Of a stretch of DNA of 64,000 bases, positions 11,274 to 22,638 are shown in pieces (position 1 is the stretch's first letter; every line of letters begins with the position of its first letter). The notes below the pieces were generated by a model. That model saw only the letters and a program-made list of their open reading frames with translations. It was not told the DNA's origin and ran no database searches. Source of the stretch: Neckera pumila (Eukaryota > Streptophyta > Bryopsida > Hypnales > Neckeraceae); the NCBI GenBank assembly GCA_963969595.1, contig OZ018408.1, forward strand, positions 10,103,823 to 10,167,822. The letters run 5' to 3'. The translations under genes and the position numbers were made by a program.

Positions 11274-13504
11274 GGCAATTTGACGTTGTGAATAGATTGC
11301 AAAAGAGGCAAATGGTCAAGATCGTGACAAGGGCAAATTGTCTTGGTACCGCTTAGGTTCCTGTTGCTTGGGACCCGAGGCTTATAGTCTCTCAGGCTTT
11401 CATTTTTTTCTTTCTTCACAGTTTCAAGTTCTAGTGCGTCAAGTTGTTGTGCATATGCTGAACTATTTTTCTAAGCTTAAATATATATACAAATTGTCAT
11501 TGTAATTCTTGTGTATTCTTGTGTATGTGTGTGATTGTAAATCCAGTACTTGGATTAATTCAAATGTGTGAATTTTAACAATCAAGATCCAATACTTGGA
11601 TCCTTTGAATTGTTTGGGAAGAAACAAATTGTCTAAGTATCCAGTGATTGGACTTTGTAACTTGTGCGTGTGTTAAAAACGATTGTTTGCAAATTGACTG
11701 AGAGCCTTGTTTGTGGTGATTGAACACTTAGCGTTATTATTTATTCAATTGAATTACTGTGTTGATTCTTACTGACAAATTGAATATTTGTCCGGCAAAT
11801 TGACTGGACTGAACAAATCAAAGTGTTAGAATTTAGTATGAACTAAGGAGTGGTTGTGCAATAATCCCGTGTGTTACAAATTGTCAATGTTGATCTATGT
11901 GTGATCAGAATACGGTCTGCAAGTTGTGAGCGAAAGAAGTGTTAAACAAATTGTTTGTGTGTTTGATTGCAATTTGTAGTTGTTGAATTAAATTTATTAG
12001 TCCTTGTGTAATGGACTATATGTGTGTTCAAATGTTTGCTCGAGATGAGCTTTGTGAGGCAATTTGTCAATCAAGAATCGCATGCAACTGTGGACTGGTG
12101 GCTTGACTCCAACTTTGAGTGTGTGAGAATAACAAATTGTCTGTGAGAGATTGTCATCATGAGATTGCTGAAGCTTTAGCGAATGGATGCGCTGGTAGAT
12201 TGGGCGATTGCTGTGGAGGAAGCTGCCCGGACAAATTGACTTAAAGTGGTTAGATCTTCAGGCTGTGAAGAAGCCAGTTAAGTCAGCAAGAATCAACTTC
12301 TTTAACTTGCTAGACAAATTGTGCAGTTCAAGACCCTAGTTGTAAATCTGGTAAGTGAATTCTTGAATATAAAAATTGGACTTGATTAATGCTGAGAATA
12401 TAAAATTAGTTAATGTGAATTTATATTTAAGAAAGGCAATTTGTAGGAACAACAATTGTGAGTTTTTATAATGCAATTGGTCAGTATGTTAGAGGAGACA
12501 AATTGTTAAAGTATAAGTGTATGAATGATTGGAGTGACAAAGGAAGGAGCACGAATTATTGAAATTAGCGGCCAAGTGATTTAGTAAATTAAATAACTAA
12601 TTTTGTTGTGATAATTAATTCAAACAATTGGTCATATTATTTACGTTCAATTAGACTGACCTACGGTTTGGAGAATAAGTTGCAGGTTATCAGCAAATTG
12701 ATAATTTGTTGGAAAGACGAAGAGCGTAAACTAACTGAATTACTGTAATTGTGTGTGCTTGCTGTTTGAGGATTGTGGTCTTGGGCTGTTTTGTAAATTA
12801 ACTTAACAATTTAAATGTATATAAACAAATTGTCTAATTGAATTACTTTGACTATCCGATTCATAGAATAGAGAGAGTGAATCCAGGATTCAACTAAGTG
12901 AGAGTTAGGCAAATTGTTTCAGATTTGAACCTTGAACCAGTGGTAACTTGTTGATCACGGACAATTTGCCTTATCATGTACATGCTTATGTTACTGGCAT
13001 TATAGGGTGATAAGTATCTGGATGGCTTACTGACTATTTGCCTTACTACGTGAATGTGCGTATGTTTGTTATGCTAGTGTTGTAGTGTTTGAGGGTGTTA
13101 CTGGTTGGCAGCAACCAGTCAGTTTAAGACAAATTGTTGTGAACTTTGAGAAAATGATAATTTAGACTATTAGTTAAGAAACTTAGTAACTGAATGATGA
13201 TTAGTGGAGTTTTTGTGTATTGGTAGTCTAGTCTTGACAAATTGCTGAGATTGTGCAGAGAAGAAATGAACGTGAATGCATTGCAATCATTCCCCTTGCA
13301 TTTAGTTAGAGACAAATTGCCAACTAGACTGGGACTGATTTGTTACTCATGATAAATTAGTGATTAGGCTAAATAAGTAGTGACTGGCCACATTGCTTAT
13401 GTAAAAGAAAATAACCAGTAATTAAGGGATCTATGTATGTTTGATAAAATGTATATGATATATAAATATTGCACTAGGTTCTAGATCATCCATGACAAAT
13501 TGTT
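11274..13504. repeat. Array of dispersed CAAATTG/CAATTTG motifs
   Basis: About 24 copies of CAAATTG or its complement lie in 2.2 kb, near 11276, 11333, 11490, 11625, 11690, 11774, 11795, 11877, 11946, 11970, 12060, 12133, 12232, 12314, 12436, 12498, 12693, 12825, 12909, 12962, 13129, 13238, 13312 and 13495. The usual context is (g)ACAAATTG(t/a)(c/t). About 19 are in the CAAATTG orientation. Spacing is irregular, from about 20 to 195 bp, and the sequence between copies is not repeated, so it is not a normal satellite. By base composition (about 62% AT) I would expect roughly 0.5 copies. Function unknown. Confidence 0.8.
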
Positions 13505-16500
13505 GAGCATTCCTGGACAAATTAACTAAACGCCCATAGAACACTAGATAGGACCGAGACAACATTTTTCTGCGTCCATAGCATTATTTAAAGGATTGGC
13601 AACCAAATTATACAACTGGATATAAAAGTGCATATATGTTTCCGTGGTGTTTGTGAAATGTTATAGTAAATCTCATTCCAATCTTGAAAACAAGTGACCC
13701 CAGTCACAAAACGTTAGACTATTTGACTATTCCCTAGATTTTGAATCCCTATACTAGTTTTCTGGGTGTTTGTAGAAGAAGCAAAATTAGATTACAAAGA
13801 GTGCATGAGAAACATACCTTTGTTTGTAGTTGCTATGAATTCTTATGCAATAGTTTTATTCAGAATATTGGGCGATGTGTCCATCGTAGCTGCAACATCT
13901 TTCACTTGTTCAATTTGAAAATCATGTTGGCTACCAGAACAACTATGGGTGCTCTAGGGATACTCCCAACTGAAACATGAAAATGAGAACGGGAGTTTTG
14001 ACCCCTATAACTTCTCTCAAAAGTTGTATCTAGCCGTTTTAGGGTAGCTATTTCTTCCTTCAACCCGGATGATTCTGACCATTAGACGGTCATCCCTAAT
14101 CTCCGATATAGCCGTTGGATCCTATAATTGCCCTGTTGGCTCTTGGTAGGTCTTTCGGTGTCCTCCAGTATGTTTTTGCACCCGGCCCCGGTATTTGGAG
14201 CAGTTTCCGAGGGATTTTTCAGATCCCAATCCAGTTCCGATAAGAACAGGAAACCGTAATTTCCCTTCTTAGCCTAATTATCTATCTACCACTACTCCCA
14301 TTGTAAGGGGATGTTAATTTTGGTAAATCCTCCACATTACTCTTTAATGGAGCAAATTTTTTTATCAATATCAACTTGTTCTCCTAGGTTCCTAAGTAAC
14401 TAGACCTATCCTCATTTTCCTGGTTCCCACAGTAGGCGCTTCTTGGGATGTAGTCACCTGCTTTTAGGGATTGTAAGCTTCCAAATAAGGTTGTTTAGTT
14501 TCATTGACATTGGCAAGATTGGCGGTTTATTTGGATTTAGAACTCAAAGTTCTGTTGAATAGGCTCCCATTGTACTATGTACTTGTCATAATCTTCATTT
14601 AGTACTTAATGCAAGACCGTTCTACACTAAATGTATTTACCTTGTGTGAGCCCTCAAGTTAGCATTTGGAACTCTGAATCTATTTTTTGCAATTTATAGT
14701 TGGTTTTTAGTCTTAAAATATGAAAAAACATATAAAATGAATGTTGCTGAGAGTTTTGGTAGAAGTCCCTACCAAAATAGTGAAAAATGACCCTAGAAAT
14801 ATGGAATGCATAAAACTTATGTTTTCACTAATTCTAAGACTTATTAGTAAGTTTGAGTGAATAATTAGTAATTTCGAGAGAAGTGAGGATGTGAGAGTCA
14901 GTTAGTCCTTGTGTTTGTTCATGCAAAACAACATCTATGAGAGTGCATGTGACAAAACTGGCTAAGTAATAGAGTCTAGTTTAGTGTTACCAATCCTAGT
15001 GAGTTAGAATCCAATTCAAGAAAGAGTTGGGTTTGTTATTTTATGTGTTGCAGGTAACTTTGAGAGTACAAGCTAGATTTAGATGAAGATGGAGGAAAAG
15101 GTGATTGGAGCATACAAAGAAGTGTTTTTCTAGGTGAAAGCATGCCAGGAGGTCAAAACGATATTCATTCATCCAAGATTCCCGCGATATCAAGAATGAT
15201 TTCCCCCGGGTGGAAATTGTTCAATTTTACTATATTTACAAATGCAACATGGGTGTGGAACTTGCACTTAGATTTTAGGAATGCCTTAGATGTTCTCCCA
15301 AAAATTTCATGAAATTGGGAAACTCCACGTTGACTCCATGGAAAGTCAATCGCTTAAAAACGCATTAGTAAAATCCTAGAAATTACAAATGTTGTGGTAA
15401 AATCTCACTAAAAATTAGAATAGTGTTTTGTCTGCTAATCAAGCGCCCTGTCAAGTTTAGAGACATTCCAACATTCCTAACTACCAGAATGAAAATCGAC
15501 ATCAAATTTGGCAAGAATTTACAACTTGGCAGTGGGTTGACCGGCGTACCAAGAGCTAACGGTATCTGATTGGAGTGAATCAAGGGTCAATTCTTACTCC
15601 CACAAACATTCTAAACCACTCTGGCTAGACAGGTTCATCAAAGAGTGCAAACTCCAAAAGTTAGAGTTTTCACTTTTATTGGAAGTTACCGTAACTTAAA
15701 TTGGCACTTGAAAACGGCCAAGGAGGTAGGAGTAAAGGGTCTCTTAGGCTAATTGGGGTCTTCTAAATGCGATGGTGCAATTGGTTTTTTATTTCAAATT
15801 GTCCCCTAAAAGATAAAGAGGGTCAGCTCTTAGTTTGATTTTTTTATAGTAATTTGTGATTAATCTACGAGAAGTTTACAAATATCTTTTGGAAAATCAA
15901 AGATCAGATTTGCTCAAGATCTCTTTGCTTTTGTAGGAAGCCAACTTTGAACTAAAGAAAGACAATTTGGAATTAACTTGGGATTAATTTGCAAAATATC
16001 TAGGTTAATAAGGTTAATTTCAAAATATCTTTGGAATAAGAATTTGGATTTGATTTCTCCAAGATCTATTAGCTAAATGGGGAGGATTCTAGAGATTTCT
16101 ACCATTAAACAAAGATTATTTTGAAATTACAATTAGGGTAGTTTAGCAAAATATCTAGTTGAAAGCAAAATGTAAATCCACCAACAACTTACAGTGGAGG
16201 GGCCTGGAAAAGTATATAAGGCCCTTCCGCGAGGTTGTTGGTACCCTCATTCTTATTTTAACACTTGCACGTTGCTTTCATTATCTTTGTTTTGTGCTAC
16301 TGACGAAGTTGGAGCACTTTTGTTGGATAATTGTTGTACTACCGACGAAGTCGGAGCACTTATTACTTTCATTTTGTCACTTTGAAGGACTGGAGGTTCC
16401 CTTCAAAGTATTATTGCTCGTATTTCATTTAAGTGTTAGAGGCCAAGTCTCAACATTCTTTCTTTTCAAAGAATTTGGAAAGGTCCACCTTCTACATTCT

Positions 16501-17825
16501 ATATTTGCTTTGATTTCATGAAACTAACACTTGTGGCACTTGTAGCAGCATTTGGTGTTGGTGTACTTAAAGTGACAATGCTAGACTTTGACAAAAGTAT
16601 AATAACACTAAGATTCTTCTCAAAATTTGTTGTATAACAGAGTTTGGGAATTAATTGCTAAAGTTCAGTTTAAATGCTGTCATGCGTACCTCCTTGAGTG
16701 ATTAAGTTAAGGTTTCTATTGAAATTTTGGAAAATCAGTTTTAAAGTTCGGTTTAAAAGTTGTCATGCATACCTCTTTAAATGCTAAAATTTCAAAATAC
16801 CATTCTAGTTCAAGACACTATTACAATTTGGGCATCTTTGCTCAAGAAGAAATTGGCAATTTTGAGTCTGATTTTGTCAAAATTCACTCGTAAAAAACCG
16901 GGGTTGCACCTGCATGGCGAAGCTTTGACTTTGCCAAGCAAAAAATAGGTAAAAAGTTTCCATTTTGGACCCTACTAAGAACCACAAACCATTATTTTCT
17001 CTCTCCTTCCGTTAAACGTATTTGTTGGAGAATATTTGATTACCAAAAGTCCCATTTATTGCTTTATTTTCATTAATGTTGTTAGTTTTTATTTTATTCC
17101 AAAAAATCCATAGAAATTAGTTATTGTTAGTTTTGTTTTAATTTTTATGTTAGTTTTTATTATTTTAGTTTATTTCAAGTTTTTATTTTTATTTTTTATT
17201 TTATTTTAAGAAATCTCATAAAAATTAGAATCTAGATCAACCGGACAACCAAAATAGGTTTAGTTCAAGAGAGGTTCAAATCCATTAAGGGAACCAACCC
17301 ATTCCTGACCACCATCCCATTTCCGTTCTGTAGATTGTTTTCTTTCCGATCAGCAGGAGACAAACAATCATTAATTACGGCATAGTTTCCCATGCAGTTG
17401 TGGTGCATTATGATTGGGTACAAGATGATCAATATTGCAACCAACTCGTAGGTGGATTTGCAATCAGCCCTTGGTCGGAAATAGGGAGGTCTATATAACA
17501 AGCATAGGTCAAATAGAATCTTTAGCAAAAAAATTCATAGTAATTATATTTTGAGAAATAAAAATTTGACTCAAATTTTGGGAATCCTTTTAACTCAATT
17601 TCTACATATGGGGAAATTCCTCCCTTCAAAAACCCCGCCCTGCAGATATGCGTAATTGCTTAAATGATTGACAATGGATTGGCTCCCTTAATAGCCAATT
17701 TGAATTTCGAAAGAGGTCTAGAGTGGTAAGGAGCAGGGAGCTCAAGAGGACAGATAGAGTGCCAGGGTGCTAGGGAGTTTTGATTGCAGACTGATTGACA
17801 GGCTCTAAGTGATAGGCTTTGAGTA
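13505..17825. other. Spacer, no gene recognised
   Basis: No coding region supported. Small local duplications exist. 'acgaagt(t/c)ggagcactt' occurs twice about 45 bp apart at 16301-16360. A 'gtcatgc(g/a)tacctc(c/t)tt' block occurs twice, near 16679 and 16763. 17030-17220 is rich in ATTTTTATTTT. The sequence GGTTCAAATCC at 17274 resembles a Pol III B box but no tRNA fold surrounds it. Confidence 0.45.
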
Positions 17826-17829
17826 GACT

Positions 17830-18321
17830 GACTGAAGGCTTCGGTCTGCTTCTACCCCCCTCCGGATTTGTGCCCTTCCCCCGCCTCCGGGCTTTTGCTT
17901 CTCCCCCGCCTTCGGACTTGAGCTTCACCCCCGCCTTCGGGGCTTTTTGTATGGAATGCCAAAAGGGTAGGGTGTACCAAAAGAGCTACGTTTTGTAGTT
18001 CATCGACAAACACGGTTTACCTCCACAAAAGGGCGGGTCACCCGTGCTTAAAGGCGGGGTACCTGCGCTCGAGCCCGGGATAGCTGGTGGTCACTTTTTA
18101 AAATTTTCTTCAACCTGCCCGCGTCTGTTCTTCATCCATTCGGCGATGAAATTTGGCGATGAAACAATCCAGCGTCTTGAGCAGTGCCGCAGCATCCGGA
18201 GCAATGTCGCATCGGCTTCTTCTGGTTTTTGAAGCAGTGCCGTAGCGAAACAAATTGTGGTGAGGTCGGAGGGTTCAGGAGCGAGGTGTGGTGAGGTCAG
18301 AGGATTCAGGAGCGATGGTAG
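17830..18321. repeat. GC-rich repeat family, copy with unoccupied insertion site
   Basis: The segment opens with three to four degenerate copies of the CCCCCGCCTCCGGGCTT minisatellite (17860-17945). Then come 'ggaatgccaaaaggg' and 'agggtgtaccaaaagagct', followed by GGCGGGT/GGCGGGGTACCTG(C)GCTC blocks. The reverse complement of 29700-31660 has the same blocks in the same order, but there a 1.66-kb foldback separates the two middle blocks. This copy is therefore the empty version. No coding function is supported. Confidence 0.65.
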
Positions 18322-18329
18322 CTCTTTTG

Positions 18330-18638
18330 GGCACGGTCCTAGTATGGGGGGGCCCGGGGATGCAGATCATGGACCCTCCACAAATTACGGGTAATAAGTT
18401 ACGGAAATGCAATTAGTGAGACTTAAAATAGGAAGAGACTTTGAGAGAGACTTGAGCAGCAGCAAAGAATTTGCTCCATTTTGTAAGCCGTTTTTTGCCA
18501 AGAAACTGTCGGAAGTCTGTCAAAGCTTGCCAAGAAGCTTGCCAAGAAAACTTCAAAGAATGCCGACTTCCTGAATAGCGGATGCGGTAGAGAGATCCCA
18601 AGTCTGGATCCTGAGGGCCCCCATACTAGGACCGTGCC
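18330..18638. mobile_element. hAT-type MITE with 8-bp target duplication
   Basis: Terminal inverted repeats begin GGCACGGTCCTAGTATGGGG at 18330, with the complement ending at 18638. Both ends are flanked by the identical octamer CTCTTTTG (18322-18329 and 18639-18646). Eight-base duplications are the hallmark of hAT transposases. The 309-bp interior encodes nothing convincing. It was probably moved in trans by an element outside this window. Confidence 0.85.
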
Positions 18639-18646
18639 CTCTTTTG

Positions 18647-19145
18647 AAGTATCCCCTGATGATATTTAAATGCAGCTTTGGTCGTTCAGTTCTCATATTC
18701 TAGTCTAGAATTTCCTATGAAATGAAGAAAGTATCAAGGTTTCAACGGTATTTGTCTCTCACTTTTCGAGTGTTTGGAATTTGGCAGTTTCTATTGCACA
18801 TGGGCACAGAGTTTGAGTTTCTTCTTCAACAATGCACCAATGATGCCTTGGAATACCAGCAGGCGATGCAAGTTCCTCCGTTGCCTTCTTAGCTGGGTAA
18901 GAGTTCCTCTGATTTCTTGGAAAATTAATTAGTTAGCTGGGCCAACTCTTGAGTCTCTTAGATTGTAGTTTTGTGTTCATATCCATGTTGGCAGGCAATG
19001 CCACAAGAATTGTGACTGTCCTCTGGCGGTCATTTGAAGTGTATGTAAGAATTGAGTAAATAGAAGAAGTCGTAGAATTAGGTCAAGTGTAAATCTGTCA
19101 ACGACAATGTTAGAACAATCATACAACTGATTCACCAATTTAGTT
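18647..19145. other. Spacer upstream of pectinesterase remnant
   Basis: A short open stretch at about 18717-18890 (…EFEFLLQQCTNDALEYQQAM…) ends at a stop just before a GT-rich donor-like site. It could be an old exon, but I do not recognise it and do not call it a gene. Confidence 0.3.
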
Positions 19146-19149
19146 GATC

Positions 19150-19855
19150 GAAGGCGACATGGCTCAATTTTAGAACTGCTCTTTCATCGGCGGCCAAGAC
19201 ACTTTGTATGACAAAAAAGGTCGCCATTTCTTCCAGCATTGCTACATGCGGGGCAACATCGATTTCATGTTTGGCGACGGGCAATCCTATTACACAGTAA
19301 AATGATTTCTATCATAAGTCTGAGTTTTGATGCAATACCATAATGCCAATCTCTTGTTGGCTGGTCAGATGAAGTTTATCATCCACAAAACTTTTGCTTA
19401 ATGGGAGCATTTGATCATCAGTAAGTATAGATCTCGATGTTCGGGATTCTATGGAACAATAATATGTCCAATAACCTGCTTAAGTTACCTAGCCTACGTT
19501 GAGGGTTACTTGCTAACAAAGCTTTCAAAAAAAATTCGAGTCTGTCCCAAATTTATCAATATGATTCTTACCTTTTTTTGTATCTCTTGATCACAGAAAT
19601 GTAATTTGAATGTAATTGCCGACCCCAACAACGGCTCTTTGCTTGCACAGAAGAGGTCAAGTGCGAAAGATGACTCTGGCTTCGCCTTTGTGAGGTGCAC
19701 TGTGGCTGGACAAGGCCCTATGTACTTAGGTCGTGCTTGGGGTCCTTCCTCCCGAGTTGTCTTCATTAACTCATGGTTTGCTAACGTGATTCTTCCCGAG
19801 AGATGGTATGACTGGGATGAAAGCAGCCGACAAAAGTTACAGGGTTAATCATTTG
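19150..19855 (+). pseudogene. Pectin methylesterase remnant (CE8)
   Basis: Two exon-like blocks carry pectinesterase signatures. The first (about 19150-19296) contains [24 protein letters not shown] and NIDFMFG; the GGQDTLY and IDF(I/M)FG Asp residues are the catalytic pair of the family. The second (about 19600-19845) has DDSGFAFVRCTV, YLGRAWG (active-site Arg region) and a WYDW segment. Active enzymes demethylate wall homogalacturonan and are secreted. Here a TAG interrupts the first block just before NCSF. I cannot find the N-terminal half with its GxYxE and QAVAL motifs, and the expected C-terminal GEY…GPGA part is absent after 19850. Linking sequence at 19365-19420 is in a broken frame. 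I read it as a truncated, dead copy. Confidence 0.75.
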
Positions 19856-19949
19856 GAGCAATTGATCATGAAAATTCTAGCGTACACTCTTATTAATGCA
19901 GTTTGAGGTCTCTCACCTATGAATTTGATCTCACGGAAACGTAATTGCT

Positions 19950-20305
19950 ACCAGGTTCTCAAAAACAAAAAGTACCAAGATGTTCCTCCGAGCAACTGGT
20001 ATCAGATTCATTGCGACTGCACATAATATATACAAGCTTCAACTTCGAAATTTTTGACTGCTTTTTGAATGTCGAGATTGGTGACTTTTCTTGGTCAGTT
20101 CTAAATCTGTCTCACTTGCAGGAATCAAAGCTCCACTCCTCGAAAGGATCTGAATGACATGGTAGAGGCTGGAAATACACCTCAAGTCTCGAGGAAGAGA
20201 AGCTTGAATAGCTCTGAAAGATGTCGGCCAAACAAGGAGTACTCGAAGCCAACGACAACTGACACAAGTAATAAGCGTGCCAAAGATCGTGGAGAGGTTT
20301 GATCT
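19950..20305 (+). other. Possible orphan exons, unrecognised
   Basis: About 19954-20010 reads LKNKKYQDVPPSNWYQ. About 20121-20300, after a TTGCAG acceptor-like site, reads a basic Ser-rich stretch (NQSSTPRKDLNDMVEAGN… KRSLNSSERCRPNKEYSKP… NKRAKDRGE). The composition suggests a disordered nuclear protein rather than pectinesterase. No family is recognised, and I cannot tell whether it is expressed. Confidence 0.3.
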
Positions 20306-20349
20306 CAACACCCTCCAGTAACAAGAAGGCATCTAGTAATGTGTGCATG

Positions 20350-22638
20350 ATCCGCTGGATTCTTTTTACTCTAACAAAAAGCCTCTACTTAGATTGATGT
20401 CTCGATACACCATGGAGTGGAAGAGCTCTCATTTTAGCTTTCTCATCTTTGGCTTTCATTTTGTAATTTAAATTCCGTAAGGACATAACTGCTACGTTTC
20501 TCCACTGGAGTTGCTGCTGTGTGTTCAGATATTTAGATTTCTATCTAAAGAACCAGGATATAACAATGTGATCCTTTGAACCTTGTAGGGGTTATAACTT
20601 TGGATATTGGGGACCTTGACACTAATCAGAAGAAATTGTGAGTAATTTTCTTTCATACTTATCTGTATAGTTCAAATGTATTTGAAATTTTGAAAATGAG
20701 TCTTCCAAATTCGAATGAAAACCATGTAGACTTTAGTTTTTTGTTTAGTGTACCTTTTTCATGTGGTGAATCTTATATATTAATTTTCATGTCGGAGATT
20801 ATTTTCCAAGCTTTAATTTACTGCTGATTAGGATTGGTAGTGTGTTTAATATTGACAAGCTAATTCTATTTAGGTTGAAATGAACACATGTAATGTTTCC
20901 ACTAATTCTATTGACAAAAAATAAGAAGCCACTTCTCCTTCAGAAACTCAAAATGGGGCCTAGAAGAGGCTGCACTTTCCCTTCAAAAACTTAGTTCTGC
21001 ATTAATCAGCAGTAAACGACAATAAATATTTATTTTAAATAAAGAAATTCAAAATTGTTTTGATAAAAAATTCATATTCAATTATATTTAGTTTAGCAGT
21101 CCAATGTGCCCGATTATCGGCCACCACGGATTTTTTTTTAATTTTTAATTTTTTTTTTTAAATAGTTTATTTATACTTTAACTTCATGGTATGTGGTGTT
21201 CCAAGTTAAATCCGTATCTGATTTTTTTTATTAATTTTTTTTTTAAAACCTAAAAAAAAAAGTCAGCAAGGATGTTAGAGCAAAAATTGCGGTCTCTTGT
21301 AGGCCTCATTCTGCTCCTAGTGGCTTGTGCTCTAAAGCTGTAAGCTGTAAGGTAAGAGGCTCAGAAATGGAGCATCTAAGGGCTGGTCCGCCTTTTTCAT
21401 ATACTTTATTGGACGGGAATATGTTTATCTCATTTTTTAGACAAAGTAAAATTGATGAGAAATCTAACCGAAGTGGTTTTGTATTTTTCCGAGCATTTCT
21501 GAATTATTTATGAACTTTCAAACAAGTTTGGGTTGTACGTCCCTATTTGTGAGCCTAGGTCTGTGATAAACGATTCACTTGCAATTCTACATAAAAATGG
21601 GGAAAGCAAAGAGAACTATTGACTCTTGCAATTAATAATACTTTTTTCCTTGATTCATTCAATGATTGTATTGGTCAATTTTAGAACCAACTCATGTCCA
21701 TTTTATAGCCATTTTTAGGGTCCATTCTAAATGCCCGCTCTGATTTACAACCTCCTACCTTAATAGTGAAGTTTTTCATATGATTTTACAATATGAGTAT
21801 ACAATACATGGTCTTAGTTATTTGGACACGTGAAGATTGCTTATTTACCATATTGATATTGAAACTGTTGTGTCACACTAATTTTTGAGGTACTTATGAA
21901 TATTTTTTGTTGGCTTCACTTTTAGTATGTTTTCTGCAATATAGTGATTAGGCACTTGGTTTGTAAGAGAACCTTGTTTCAGGCATGAGTCATAGAGAAA
22001 ATGACATGATGATAATCAACTTCACTAAATTATGGTTCATATGTGAGCAATATAGATAGCCCTAGTTGCTTTGGTAGCGTTCATGCCTACAAAGCTAGAT
22101 GGTGTACCAAGGGCATTGGATTATACTAGGAAAGAGTTTGGGATTAGCCGTTAAGATTTTTTCATATGATTATGATTTGACTGCTGTATAGTATTAACTA
22201 TGTTTTGCTTACAAGAATTTGTGGAAATGTCGTTTCATAGTAGTTGGTATGATAAATGAGGTTTGAAATTTGTGTGTTGTTTGTGGGTTGAATTTGTGAT
22301 TCTAGAAGAATTGATAGTGCTGTGTGGGATCACAATTTTGAATGTTGGGAGGTCAATCTGAAAGTGGGAACACAATTTTGACCCTAATACCCTAAATTTT
22401 CAAGTTAGGAGTTTTGAATAATGGCTGGTAAGCTTCAAAGTAATGCCCCTAAACATAAGTATCCGAAGACTATTGATAATAGCTAGTATCTCAATTCAAA
22501 CGCTTAAGCGCAAAGCCGAGGATCTTATAGTTCCTTTTTTAAAACAATAAGAAATGTATTTACTAATTCAAAGTATTGTGTGTTTGTAGATATATAATTA
22601 AGATATAAATCAACATCAAAGGAAACGGCACAACAAAT
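20350..22638. other. AT-rich spacer, no gene recognised
   Basis: Contains T- and A-homopolymer runs at 21130-21260. Nothing on either strand resembles a known protein. Confidence 0.5.

Noticed and set aside
17205..17300. Possible tRNA or SINE from GGTTCAAATCC
   Set aside because: No matching A box, acceptor stem or cloverleaf can be formed around it.
20039..20348. Minus-strand frames of 97 and 78 codons
   Set aside because: They lie antisense to the more protein-like plus-strand stretch at 20121-20300 and show no recognisable motif.
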